Assembly (NCBI GenBank): GCA_024636295.1
Contig: JAGXHI010000039.1
Location: forward strand, 1 to 64,000
DNA from: Desulfuromonadales bacterium
GTDB taxonomy: Bacteria; Desulfobacterota; Desulfuromonadia; Desulfuromonadales; JAGXHI01
Length of the DNA stretch: 64,000 bases
Reading direction: 5' to 3'
A model generated the notes under the pieces. That model had not been told where the DNA came from. It ran no database searches and saw only the letters and a program-made list of their open reading frames with translations. Both the position numbers and the translations under genes were made by a program. This document shows positions 23,763 to 30,998 of the stretch, piece after piece; positions within the stretch are counted from its first letter, which is position 1, and each line of letters opens with the position of its first letter.

Positions 23763-25355
23763 ATGGCCTACCAATCCCAGTACACCGGAGCGCAGATCGA
23801 CGCCGCCGTCGGCAGCCTCGTCGGCACCCTCAACAGTATCGGCACCGCAGGCGCGGCCGGCTTCGGCGTGGGCGTCGCCCCGCCCGAGGCCGTATTCGAC
23901 GGCATGACGCCTCTTTTCGGCTACACCGACCCCACGCACGCCAATTACGGAAACTACCAGTTCTCCGACGGCTCGGTGATGTGCTGGATCCCCAAGTTTT
24001 ACTACAAGATCGGCACGGGGAGCAACGGCCTGGCCGTCAACGTGACCGATGTCAAGGGGGTCAAGACCTACGCCACCCGCTATGAGGCCGAGGCGGCGGG
24101 GTACGCGCTGCACCGGGCGTTTATCGACGGCGGAGACGAAAAGGACGGCTTCTTCATCGACAAGTACATGGCCAGCAAAAACGCCAAGGGCGCGGGGTTC
24201 ATCGCCTCTTCCATCGCCGGGGGGCTGCCGATCTCGACGCACGCCGACCACAACCCCATCGCGGATCTGACCGCCTGCGCCGGCAATTATTATTACGAGG
24301 CGATCAACGCGGCCCATGCCCGCGACGGCGCGGACGGTGCGGTCAACGCAAGCAGCCGCTTCCATGTGGTCTCCCGCTTCCAGTGGGCGGCCCTGGCGCT
24401 GCTGTCGCTGGCTCACGGGCAGGCGGCGAGCTCCGCCACGTACTGCGCCTGGTACGACGCGGGGGGCTCGACCAATTTTCCCAAGGGGTGCAACAACAAC
24501 GCCCTGGGGGACACCAACGACGCGGAGGTCGCCTACGTCTCCGACGGCTACAGCAACGCCGCCAAGACCGGCAGCGGCACCCCGTTTGCCAAAACCACCC
24601 ACAACGGGCAGGCCTGCGGGGTGGCGGACGTGAACGGGCTGATGTACGACCTGAACATCGGGATCACCTGCATCGCGACCGCCGTCAGCATCACCGCCGC
24701 CAGCCAGGCCAACCCCTGCCAGATCACCGCCGCAGGGCACGGCCTGACCACCGGCGATCCCGTTATGATCACCTCGGTGGGCGGCATGACGGAGATCAAC
24801 GACAAGATCTTCGCCGCCACCGTGGTCGATGCCAACAATTTCACCCTGGACGGAGTGGACTCCAGCGCGTTTGCCGCCTACACCTCCGGAGGATCGGCCA
24901 CCGTAGGCACGTTCTACGCCGCCAAAGAGGCGACGGCGATGCGGGATTTCACCGCCGGCAACACCCTGGCCACCGATCACTGGGGCGCGGCGGGCGTAGC
25001 GGCGCTGATGGACGCCATCGCCCCGGCCTTCGAGACCGCCTATCCGAACAACGGCTTCGCACAGAGGATGGGCGACGGGGCGGGGCAGGTCCTCTCCGAA
25101 GCCGCCAGCGGCAACGGGTGGCTGCTCACCGGCCTGGGGCTCCCCAAGGATGCGGCCGGAATCTCCCCCTCGGGAACAAACCTCTTCGGCAGCGATTATT
25201 TCTATCAGTACATCCGGAATGAACTGTTCCTGCGCTCGTCCCTGAATTGGAACTATGGGTCGACTGCGGGTGTCTGGGGGCTCCACTTGGGCCTCAGCCG
25301 GACGGTCTCGGGCGACGTTGTGGGGTTTCGGGCCGCCTGTTACCCTGGGGCCTGA
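23763..25355 (+). CDS. DGR variable protein: tail receptor-binding protein with C-type-lectin-like fold
   Basis: A 530-residue fibre-tip protein. Residues 1-35 are an Ala/Gly-rich attachment segment. From about 130, GFFIDKYMASKN and VSRFQWAALALLSLAHGQ mark the formylglycine-enzyme/C-lectin fold of DGR targets. A roughly 70-residue insertion (about 303-385; HGLTTGDPVMITSVGG, NNFTLDGV) resembles the FCCH domain. The C-terminus ends with LRSSLNWNYGSTAGVWGLHL and GFRAACYPGA, the usual form of a DGR variable region. It would bind the host receptor, and its diversification would change host range. Confidence 0.9.
   Translation: MAYQSQYTGAQIDAAVGSLVGTLNSIGTAGAAGFGVGVAPPEAVFDGMTPLFGYTDPTHANYGNYQFSDGSVMCWIPKFYYKIGTGSNGLAVNVTDVKGVKTYATRYEAEAAGYALHRAFIDGGDEKDGFFIDKYMASKNAKGAGFIASSIAGGLPISTHADHNPIADLTACAGNYYYEAINAAHARDGADGAVNASSRFHVVSRFQWAALALLSLAHGQAASSATYCAWYDAGGSTNFPKGCNNNALGDTNDAEVAYVSDGYSNAAKTGSGTPFAKTTHNGQACGVADVNGLMYDLNIGITCIATAVSITAASQANPCQITAAGHGLTTGDPVMITSVGGMTEINDKIFAATVVDANNFTLDGVDSSAFAAYTSGGSATVGTFYAAKEATAMRDFTAGNTLATDHWGAAGVAALMDAIAPAFETAYPNNGFAQRMGDGAGQVLSEAASGNGWLLTGLGLPKDAAGISPSGTNLFGSDYFYQYIRNELFLRSSLNWNYGSTAGVWGLHLGLSRTVSGDVVGFRAACYPGA
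25233..25340 (+). other. DGR variable region (VR) of the target gene
   Basis: Codons 491-526. At positions where DGR template repeats usually carry AAC or AAT, this gene has TAT (498), ACT (501), CAC (508), GGC (510), CTC (511), GTC (515), GGC (517), GAC (518) and GTT (519). All end in C or T, as expected if only the two adenines of an AAY codon had been randomised. The GC-rich end (25320-25352) is the likely initiation-of-homing segment. Confidence 0.78.
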
Positions 25356-25380
25356 GCGATAGCGAGGGGGTGATTTTACG

Positions 25381-26328
25381 ATGAGCAATATCCACGCCGA
25401 AGCGCAGCTGTGCCGCAAGTTCACTCAATTCGCCAAGCTGCTCAATATTTATCTCAATCATTTCCCGAAGGCGGAGCGGTACGCGCTGGCGAACCGCATC
25501 CGCAATTCGGCCTACGAGGTCTACGATCTGATCACCGAGGCCCAGAAGCGCTACATCAAAAAGACGACCCTCACCAACCTGGACATCGCCCACGAGCGGC
25601 TGCGCATGCAGATCTACCTGGCCTATGAGCTGGGGCACTTCAGGTTCAAGGATGGCCGCAAGGGCGACGACGCCGCGGCGCTGGAGAGACACAGGTACAC
25701 GACTCTGGGCGAGATGGTGGATGAGCTGGGCCGGATGATCGAGCACAAGATCAAGGACGAGCGGCTGCTCAATGTCATGATGATGTACGCCGATCACGAG
25801 GAGCCGGTGGGGATCCCCATCGGAAACCTGCTCAGCCAGCTCTATGCGCTGATCTACCTCAACCCCGTAGACCACTACGTCAAGCGCGGCCTGGGCATCG
25901 CGTATTATGCCCGCTATGTGGACGACATGCTGATTATGGGCGTCAGCCGCGAGCAGGCCGTCTTTTTGCGCGATCGCATCGGGGAGTTCCTGGCCGAGCA
26001 CCTGCACCTGGAGTATTCGAAGACGAGCATCGCCAAGGTGCGGCGGGGCGTGAACTTCGTCGGCTACCGCACCTGGCGCCGCTTTCGCTTCACCCGCAAG
26101 CATAGTCTCTACAAATTCCGCCGCGCCGTCAAAAAAGGCGATGCGGCCGCAGTGGTCTCGATCCTGGGGCACGCCAAAAATACACAATCCCTTCCGTACC
26201 TGGTGCGGACCATCATGGAGGCCGAACATGACCAAAATCTACCGCTGTCAAATCGCGTCCGACGAGCACACCACCTACCGCCCCCAGGGCACCGAAGAGG
26301 CCCCCGTTCAGGAGCTGTGCACCATTAA
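25381..26328 (+). CDS. Avd-like protein fused to a truncated DGR reverse transcriptase
   Basis: A 315-residue ORF 25 bases after the variable protein. Residues 1 to about 118 are an Avd-type four-helix bundle (FPKAERYALANRIRNSAYEV, TNLDIAHERLRMQIYLAYEL, TLGEMVDELGRMI). From about 119 the sequence becomes a DGR reverse transcriptase at mid-protein: VGIPIGNLLSQ (motif 4, 143-153), YARYVDD (motif 5, D181 and D182) and VNFVGYR (motif 7, 224-230). Motifs 1-3, with the first catalytic Asp, and the fingers are absent, so polymerase activity is unlikely. The last 35 residues run out of family frame over the next gene. In normal DGRs avd, template repeat and RT are separate; a deletion may have joined them near 25732-25740. 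Confidence 0.85.
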   Translation: MSNIHAEAQLCRKFTQFAKLLNIYLNHFPKAERYALANRIRNSAYEVYDLITEAQKRYIKKTTLTNLDIAHERLRMQIYLAYELGHFRFKDGRKGDDAAALERHRYTTLGEMVDELGRMIEHKIKDERLLNVMMMYADHEEPVGIPIGNLLSQLYALIYLNPVDHYVKRGLGIAYYARYVDDMLIMGVSREQAVFLRDRIGEFLAEHLHLEYSKTSIAKVRRGVNFVGYRTWRRFRFTRKHSLYKFRRAVKKGDAAAVVSILGHAKNTQSLPYLVRTIMEAEHDQNLPLSNRVRRAHHLPPPGHRRGPRSGAVHH

Positions 26329-26659
26329 CGGCTTCACCTACTTCAGCGGCCCGGACGAGCTGCCGCCCCAGCCGCCCCAGATCGCGGCAGAGCCTGTCAT
26401 CATGGATGACGCCCTGCGCGAGCAGATCAAGGCCGCAAGCCCCCAGTGCCGGCTGATCGCGGAGCGCATGCAGCAGCGCATCAAAGAGCGCTACCCGAGA
26501 ACCGAGGACGAGCTCTTTCTCGCCCGCATCAGTATCGGACAGATCATGGGCACCTACGCCATGAGCCCCGAAGAGCAGCAGGAGGTCGGCGAGTATCAGG
26601 CGCACGTCGAATCCGTCCGCCAATGGGGACGAGACCAGCGGGCGGAGCTGGGGCTGTAG
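26228..26659 (+). CDS. Last gene of the prophage late operon, unknown
   Basis: A 143-residue acidic protein; ATG 26228 lies inside the tail of the RT ORF. It has an N-terminal beta segment (MTKIYRCQIASDEHTTYRP), a proline-rich linker (LPPQPPQIAAEP) and a helical C-terminal half (RLIAERMQQRIKERYPRTEDELFLARISIG). Possibly a fibre assembly or chaperone protein by position; not recognised. A terminator follows after about 40 bases. Confidence 0.6.
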   Translation: MTKIYRCQIASDEHTTYRPQGTEEAPVQELCTINGFTYFSGPDELPPQPPQIAAEPVIMDDALREQIKAASPQCRLIAERMQQRIKERYPRTEDELFLARISIGQIMGTYAMSPEEQQEVGEYQAHVESVRQWGRDQRAELGL

Positions 26660-26697
26660 GCCCTGCCCCCGTAGATGTTCGTAGATGTCGGCCGCAA

Positions 26698-26736
26698 AAA
26701 GGGTTAGCCCGAAATTCGAGCTAACCCTTTGTTTTT
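26698..26736. terminator. Bidirectional Rho-independent terminator at the prophage end
   Basis: AAAGGGTTAGC (26698-26708) pairs with GCTAACCCTTT (26720-26730), a perfect 11-bp stem. GTTTTTG follows on the + strand and AAAAA precedes it, so it also ends transcription from the - strand tRNA genes. Confidence 0.88.
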
Positions 26737-26738
26737 GC

Positions 26739-26815
<77 letters not shown>

Positions 26816-26820
26816 TTAAA

Positions 26821-26897
<77 letters not shown>

Positions 26898-26907
26898 AAA
26901 AGGAGAA

Positions 26908-26936
26908 TCTCTAGCATGTGGTGGGGTTTTTTGCAA
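26908..26936 (-). promoter_or_regulatory. Probable promoter of the tRNA-Pro/tRNA-Arg pair
   Basis: Read on the - strand: TTGCAA (26936-26931), a 17-base spacer and TAGAGA (26913-26908), about 11 bases before the tRNA-Pro 5' end. The -10 box is weak. Confidence 0.5.
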
Positions 26937-27140
26937 CCCGAAAGTGTCACTTGGTTTGTTGTCAGCGAAGTGGCGGACAGATGATTCCTTCGGACCAGAC
27001 CGCAGATCCTTTCTGGACTCTGGAGGAATGGCAACTGAAAAGATAAATCAATTCGGCTAGTTGTAATTTGACCTTTCACCACTCGTCGGATATGTTTAAG
27101 TGATATGTGATAAGCCGCTCCCTTGAAGAGGAGGTTTACC

Positions 27141-27902
27141 GTGATTGAAAAATGGAATTTTTCCGATCTACCCCAGCATTTCGATGCCGTTCTTTTTGAT
27201 CTCGACGGCGTCCTGACCGCGACCGCCAGCATTCACGCCGTCTGCTGGAAAAGGATGTTCGATGACTTTCTTAAGAAACGCGCCCTGCAGGAAAACGACT
27301 TTTACCAGCCCTTTGATATCGAGGACGATTACAAACGGTATGTGGATGGAAAGCTTCGCTACGATGGAGTCCGAAGTTTCCTGGAGAGCAGAGGGATCGA
27401 ACTCCCCGAGGGGAGCCCCGAGGATCCTCTGGAAAAGGAGAGCGTCAGCGGTCTGGGCAATCGCAAGGACAGGATGCTGAAAGAAGTCCTAGAGACCCAG
27501 GGGGTCGGGGTTTTTGAAGGATCACTGAAACTGCTCCGCAAAGTACGTGAGGCGGGGTTGAAGACCGCCGTAGTTTCGGCCAGTAAAAATTGTGAAGCCA
27601 TTCTTAAAGCCGCGGGAATCGAGGATCTGTTCGACCTGCGAATGGACGGTGTGGAGGCGGCGCGTCTGAACCTTCCCGGAAAACCCGCGCCGGACACCTT
27701 TCTGGAAGCCGCGAAAATGCTGGATGTTGAACCCTCCCGCGCCATCGTCATCGAAGATGCGATCAGCGGGGTACAGGCGGGACGAGCAGGAGCTTTCGGC
27801 CTGGTCGTCGGGGTGGACCGGGAAGGAGACCCGGAGGGCCTGAGGCAGAACGGAGCCGATATTGTCGTTCGGGACCTCGGTGAGTTGACCGATTCATATT
27901 AA
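27141..27902 (+). CDS. pgmB: beta-Phosphoglucomutase-like HAD phosphatase
   Basis: A 253-residue HAD-superfamily enzyme. GTG 27141 is chosen because AGAGGAGG lies 7 bases upstream. AVLFDLDGVLTATASIH holds the nucleophile Asp and acid/base Asp of motif I, VVSASKNC is motif II, and VIEDAISGVQAGRAG is motif IV. The cap insertion (KRYVDGKLRYDGVRSFLESRGIELPEG) is that of beta-phosphoglucomutase. It interconverts beta-glucose 1-phosphate and glucose 6-phosphate. The GH65 gene just downstream would release beta-glucose 1-phosphate, so the two form a phosphorolytic disaccharide pathway. Confidence 0.88.
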   Translation: MIEKWNFSDLPQHFDAVLFDLDGVLTATASIHAVCWKRMFDDFLKKRALQENDFYQPFDIEDDYKRYVDGKLRYDGVRSFLESRGIELPEGSPEDPLEKESVSGLGNRKDRMLKEVLETQGVGVFEGSLKLLRKVREAGLKTAVVSASKNCEAILKAAGIEDLFDLRMDGVEAARLNLPGKPAPDTFLEAAKMLDVEPSRAIVIEDAISGVQAGRAGAFGLVVGVDREGDPEGLRQNGADIVVRDLGELTDSY

Positions 27903-28026
27903 ACATTTCTCCCTTTCTATCCGTCCTTTCCTGTTGCACAATAGTGGCTTAATGTATCGGAACAGAAGGAAGATTTTCTTACCCGGGAGGTAAAATCCCC
28001 GAGAGAAATGGTTTGAGGCGCCAAGG

Positions 28027-30453
28027 ATGATCCGTCACGAGACTCTTAATCCGCCCCCGCATATTTACCCGATCAACGAGTGGAAGATCATCGAGACCAG
28101 CTTTTTCCCCCGGTTTCTCGCCCAGACGGAAACGATCTTTTCCATTGGGAACGGATACCTGGGGATGAGAGGGGCCTTCGAGGAGGGCCGCCCCGTCTTC
28201 CAGAACGGGACCTATATCAACGGATTCCACGAGGTGTGGCCCATTGTGTACGGAGAAGACGCCTTCGGCTTCGCCAAAACCGGCCAGACCATGCTGAATG
28301 TGGTCGATACGAAGACCATCCGCCTGTTCGTGGACGACGAACCTTTCTCGCTCCCGGATGCCAGCCTCATGCTTTTCGAACGAACCCTCGATATGCGGGC
28401 CGGGACGCTGGACCGCAAAATCCTCTGGGAAACTCCGAGCGGCAAGCAGGTATTCATCGAATCACGGCGGATGGTATCTTTCGAGAACCGTCACCTTGCG
28501 GCCATCTCCTACCAGGTCACCGTTCTGAACGCGGAAGCGCCGGTCGTGATTTCCTCGGAAGTTTCGGGCAATCAACCCAACCAGGTCGGCAAGGAAGACC
28601 CCCGCCAGGCCCGCGGAGTTGGCGGCGACCCTTTGATTCCCCAGTTCCACGACGGCTCGGGTTACCGCATTTTCCTCGGGCAAAAGACCAGGCGAAGCCG
28701 AATGACCCTGGGCTGCGGCGTGGATCATGTCATAGAGACCGAGTGCCCCTTCACCTTCAAGACCGATTGCGGGGAAGATTTCGGGAAAACCGTCTTTTCC
28801 ATTGATGCCCAACCCGGAAAACCTATTCACATCGTAAAATACATCGCCTATCACACCTCCCGAAGCGCGCCCGCAAAAGAGCTTTGTGAACGGACAGAGT
28901 GGACCCTGGAACGCGCCATGAAGCATGGGTTCGAAGACCTTGCCGCCGGTCAGCGTAGATACCTGGATGATTTCTGGGCGCGCAGCGACGTACAGGTCGA
29001 AGAAGACCCCAGCTTCAACCGCCGCCCCAGGGGAGAGGTCCAGCAGACACTGCGGTGGAATCTGTTTCAGATTCTCCAGGCCGTGGGACGGGCTGAAGGG
29101 GCGGGAGTTCCCGCAAAGGGTCTTACCGGACAAACCTATGAAGGACATTATTTCTGGGATACCGAGATCTACCTCCTGCCGTTTCTGATCTACACCGCCC
29201 CCCACCTCGCCCGCAATCTGCTCAGGTTTCGCCACAGCATGCTCGATGCGGCCCGTGAAAGGGCGCGGGATCTGAATCAGAAGGGGGCGATGTTTCCCTG
29301 GAGAACGATCAACGGAGAGGAAGCCTCCGCCTATTACGCCGCCGGCACGGCCCAGTATCACATCAACGCCGATATCATCTACGCCTTGAAAAAATACACC
29401 GAAGTCACTGGAGATCGGTCTCTCCTTTTCCAGGAGGGCGCGGAGATGCTGGTGGAAACGGCCCGATTGTGGGCCGACCTCGGCTTTTATTCAGACCGTA
29501 AAGACGGCCGTTTCTGCATTCACGAAGTCACCGGCCCCGATGAATACAATACAGTGGTGAACAACAACACCTATACCAATTTACTGGCCCGGGAGAACCT
29601 CTGGTACGCGGCACGGACGGTCAGGCGCATGCAGGAGGAAAATCCCGACCACTATGCCGTCCTGGTCCACAAGACGGGCCTGAACCCCGAAGAAGCCGAG
29701 GAGTGGCAGCGGGCTGCCGACCACATGTACATTCCCCTGGATGAGAAGATGGGAATTCACCCCCAGGACGATGAATTCCTGGACAAGGAATTTTGGGATC
29801 TCAAAACGATTCCGAAAGAAAAATTTCCCCTGCTCATCCATTTTCACCCCCTGGTCATCTACAGACACCAGGTGATCAAGCAGGCGGACGTGGTTCTGGC
29901 CCTTTTTCTGCTGGGCCATGGATTCTCCTCCGAAACGAAAAAACGCAACTTCGACTATTACGATCCTCTGACCACGGGCGACTCCTCCCTCTCCGCCTGC
30001 ATCCAGGCCATTGTCGCCGCCGAGGTGGGTGATTCCGAGAAAGCCATGAAATATGCGAGATATGCCCTTCTCATGGATCTGGCGGATATCGGCGGCAACG
30101 TTCGGGACGGGGTGCACATCGCTTCCATGGGAGGCACATGGATGGTCGCGGTCTACGGATTTGCGGGAATGCGGGATTACAACGGGAAGATCACTTTCGA
30201 TCCGCGACTGCCGGCCCGAGCGAAACGGCTACGCTTCCCCCTGGAGATTCGGGGTCAATCGCTGGAGGTGGAAATAAATCATGAAAAGGCGATCTATCTT
30301 CTGAAGAAGGGATCGGAACTGGAGATCATCCATCAAGGGGAGAAAATCAGACTTCGGAAAGGGGAACCCGTTTCGCGGGATATCAAACCCCTGTCCTTCC
30401 AGACGCCCGTGGAAGAATCGGGACGTCAACCCGCGGAGAAATCCACTGGTTGA
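28027..30453 (+). CDS. Glycoside hydrolase family 65 disaccharide phosphorylase
   Basis: An 808-residue cytoplasmic GH65 enzyme (family length about 750-800). The N-terminal beta-sandwich begins FSIGNGYLGMRGAFEEG; the (alpha/alpha)6 barrel contains FWDTEIYLLPFLIYTAPHLA and the catalytic HEVTGPDEYN, where the Glu is the general acid; the C-terminal sheet domain closes the protein. Members phosphorolyse trehalose, maltose, kojibiose or nigerose to beta-glucose 1-phosphate and glucose. Which sugar is used cannot be read here. GAGG lies 8 bases before ATG 28027. Gene order with pgmB supports phosphorylase over hydrolase. Confidence 0.9.
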   Translation: MIRHETLNPPPHIYPINEWKIIETSFFPRFLAQTETIFSIGNGYLGMRGAFEEGRPVFQNGTYINGFHEVWPIVYGEDAFGFAKTGQTMLNVVDTKTIRLFVDDEPFSLPDASLMLFERTLDMRAGTLDRKILWETPSGKQVFIESRRMVSFENRHLAAISYQVTVLNAEAPVVISSEVSGNQPNQVGKEDPRQARGVGGDPLIPQFHDGSGYRIFLGQKTRRSRMTLGCGVDHVIETECPFTFKTDCGEDFGKTVFSIDAQPGKPIHIVKYIAYHTSRSAPAKELCERTEWTLERAMKHGFEDLAAGQRRYLDDFWARSDVQVEEDPSFNRRPRGEVQQTLRWNLFQILQAVGRAEGAGVPAKGLTGQTYEGHYFWDTEIYLLPFLIYTAPHLARNLLRFRHSMLDAARERARDLNQKGAMFPWRTINGEEASAYYAAGTAQYHINADIIYALKKYTEVTGDRSLLFQEGAEMLVETARLWADLGFYSDRKDGRFCIHEVTGPDEYNTVVNNNTYTNLLARENLWYAARTVRRMQEENPDHYAVLVHKTGLNPEEAEEWQRAADHMYIPLDEKMGIHPQDDEFLDKEFWDLKTIPKEKFPLLIHFHPLVIYRHQVIKQADVVLALFLLGHGFSSETKKRNFDYYDPLTTGDSSLSACIQAIVAAEVGDSEKAMKYARYALLMDLADIGGNVRDGVHIASMGGTWMVAVYGFAGMRDYNGKITFDPRLPARAKRLRFPLEIRGQSLEVEINHEKAIYLLKKGSELEIIHQGEKIRLRKGEPVSRDIKPLSFQTPVEESGRQPAEKSTG

Positions 30454-30496
30454 CGAGTACTGACGGAGTCATGTCCATTCCGAAGTCGGGGCGAAA

Positions 30497-30937
30497 CTAC
30501 CGTATTTTAACGACAGCCACGGAAATCGTCGCTTTCGAAACCAGTATCGACTTCTCCAGGTCCTCGCAATAAACCTCCGATTCCACAACCGTGAGATGAC
30601 TGCCGGGCTTGAGGACCCTGGCAAAGCAGTTCAGCCGCTCCCCTCTGGCAGTCCGAAGCAGGTTGACTTTGAATTCCGCCGTCAATACCCTCTCATCCGC
30701 GCCGATAAGGGTCGAGGCCGCAGCCCCGGCCGTATGATCCGCAATCGCAGCCTGAACAGCGGCGTGGACAAAGCCGTCCTGCTGAAGGTGCTTGGCCCGG
30801 ATTGTCAGCGTGGTCACGCAACTGCCGGGCTCAAATCCCACAGTCTCAATGCCCAGATCCGAAATAAATGGAGCTTCGGAAAGAATACGAGAGGTTTCGG
30901 AAGCATAATCCGGGTTTTTAGATTTCATCTTTTCCAT
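30497..30937 (-). CDS. PaaI-type hotdog-fold thioesterase
   Basis: A 146-residue hotdog-fold protein. GFVHAAVQAAIADHTAGAAA corresponds to the G-x-x-H-G-G-x-x-x-x-x-x-D-x-x-x-G motif that carries the catalytic acidic residue, followed by LTAEFKVNLLRTARGERL. It likely hydrolyses an acyl-CoA thioester in the cytoplasm. It lies 61 bases downstream of putA on the same strand and may be co-transcribed with it. Confidence 0.78.
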   Translation of the reverse strand: MEKMKSKNPDYASETSRILSEAPFISDLGIETVGFEPGSCVTTLTIRAKHLQQDGFVHAAVQAAIADHTAGAAASTLIGADERVLTAEFKVNLLRTARGERLNCFARVLKPGSHLTVVESEVYCEDLEKSILVSKATISVAVVKIR

Positions 30938-30998
30938 TTCATATCGCAGGTAGTTTCGCAGAGACCTTCCTGGTTAATACGACGGATACCTCCGCAAG

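Noticed and set aside
25356..26228. Possible DGR template repeat between the variable gene and the end of the RT ORF
   Set aside because: I compared the VR with this interval by eye and found no near-copy carrying AAC/AAT at the variable sites.
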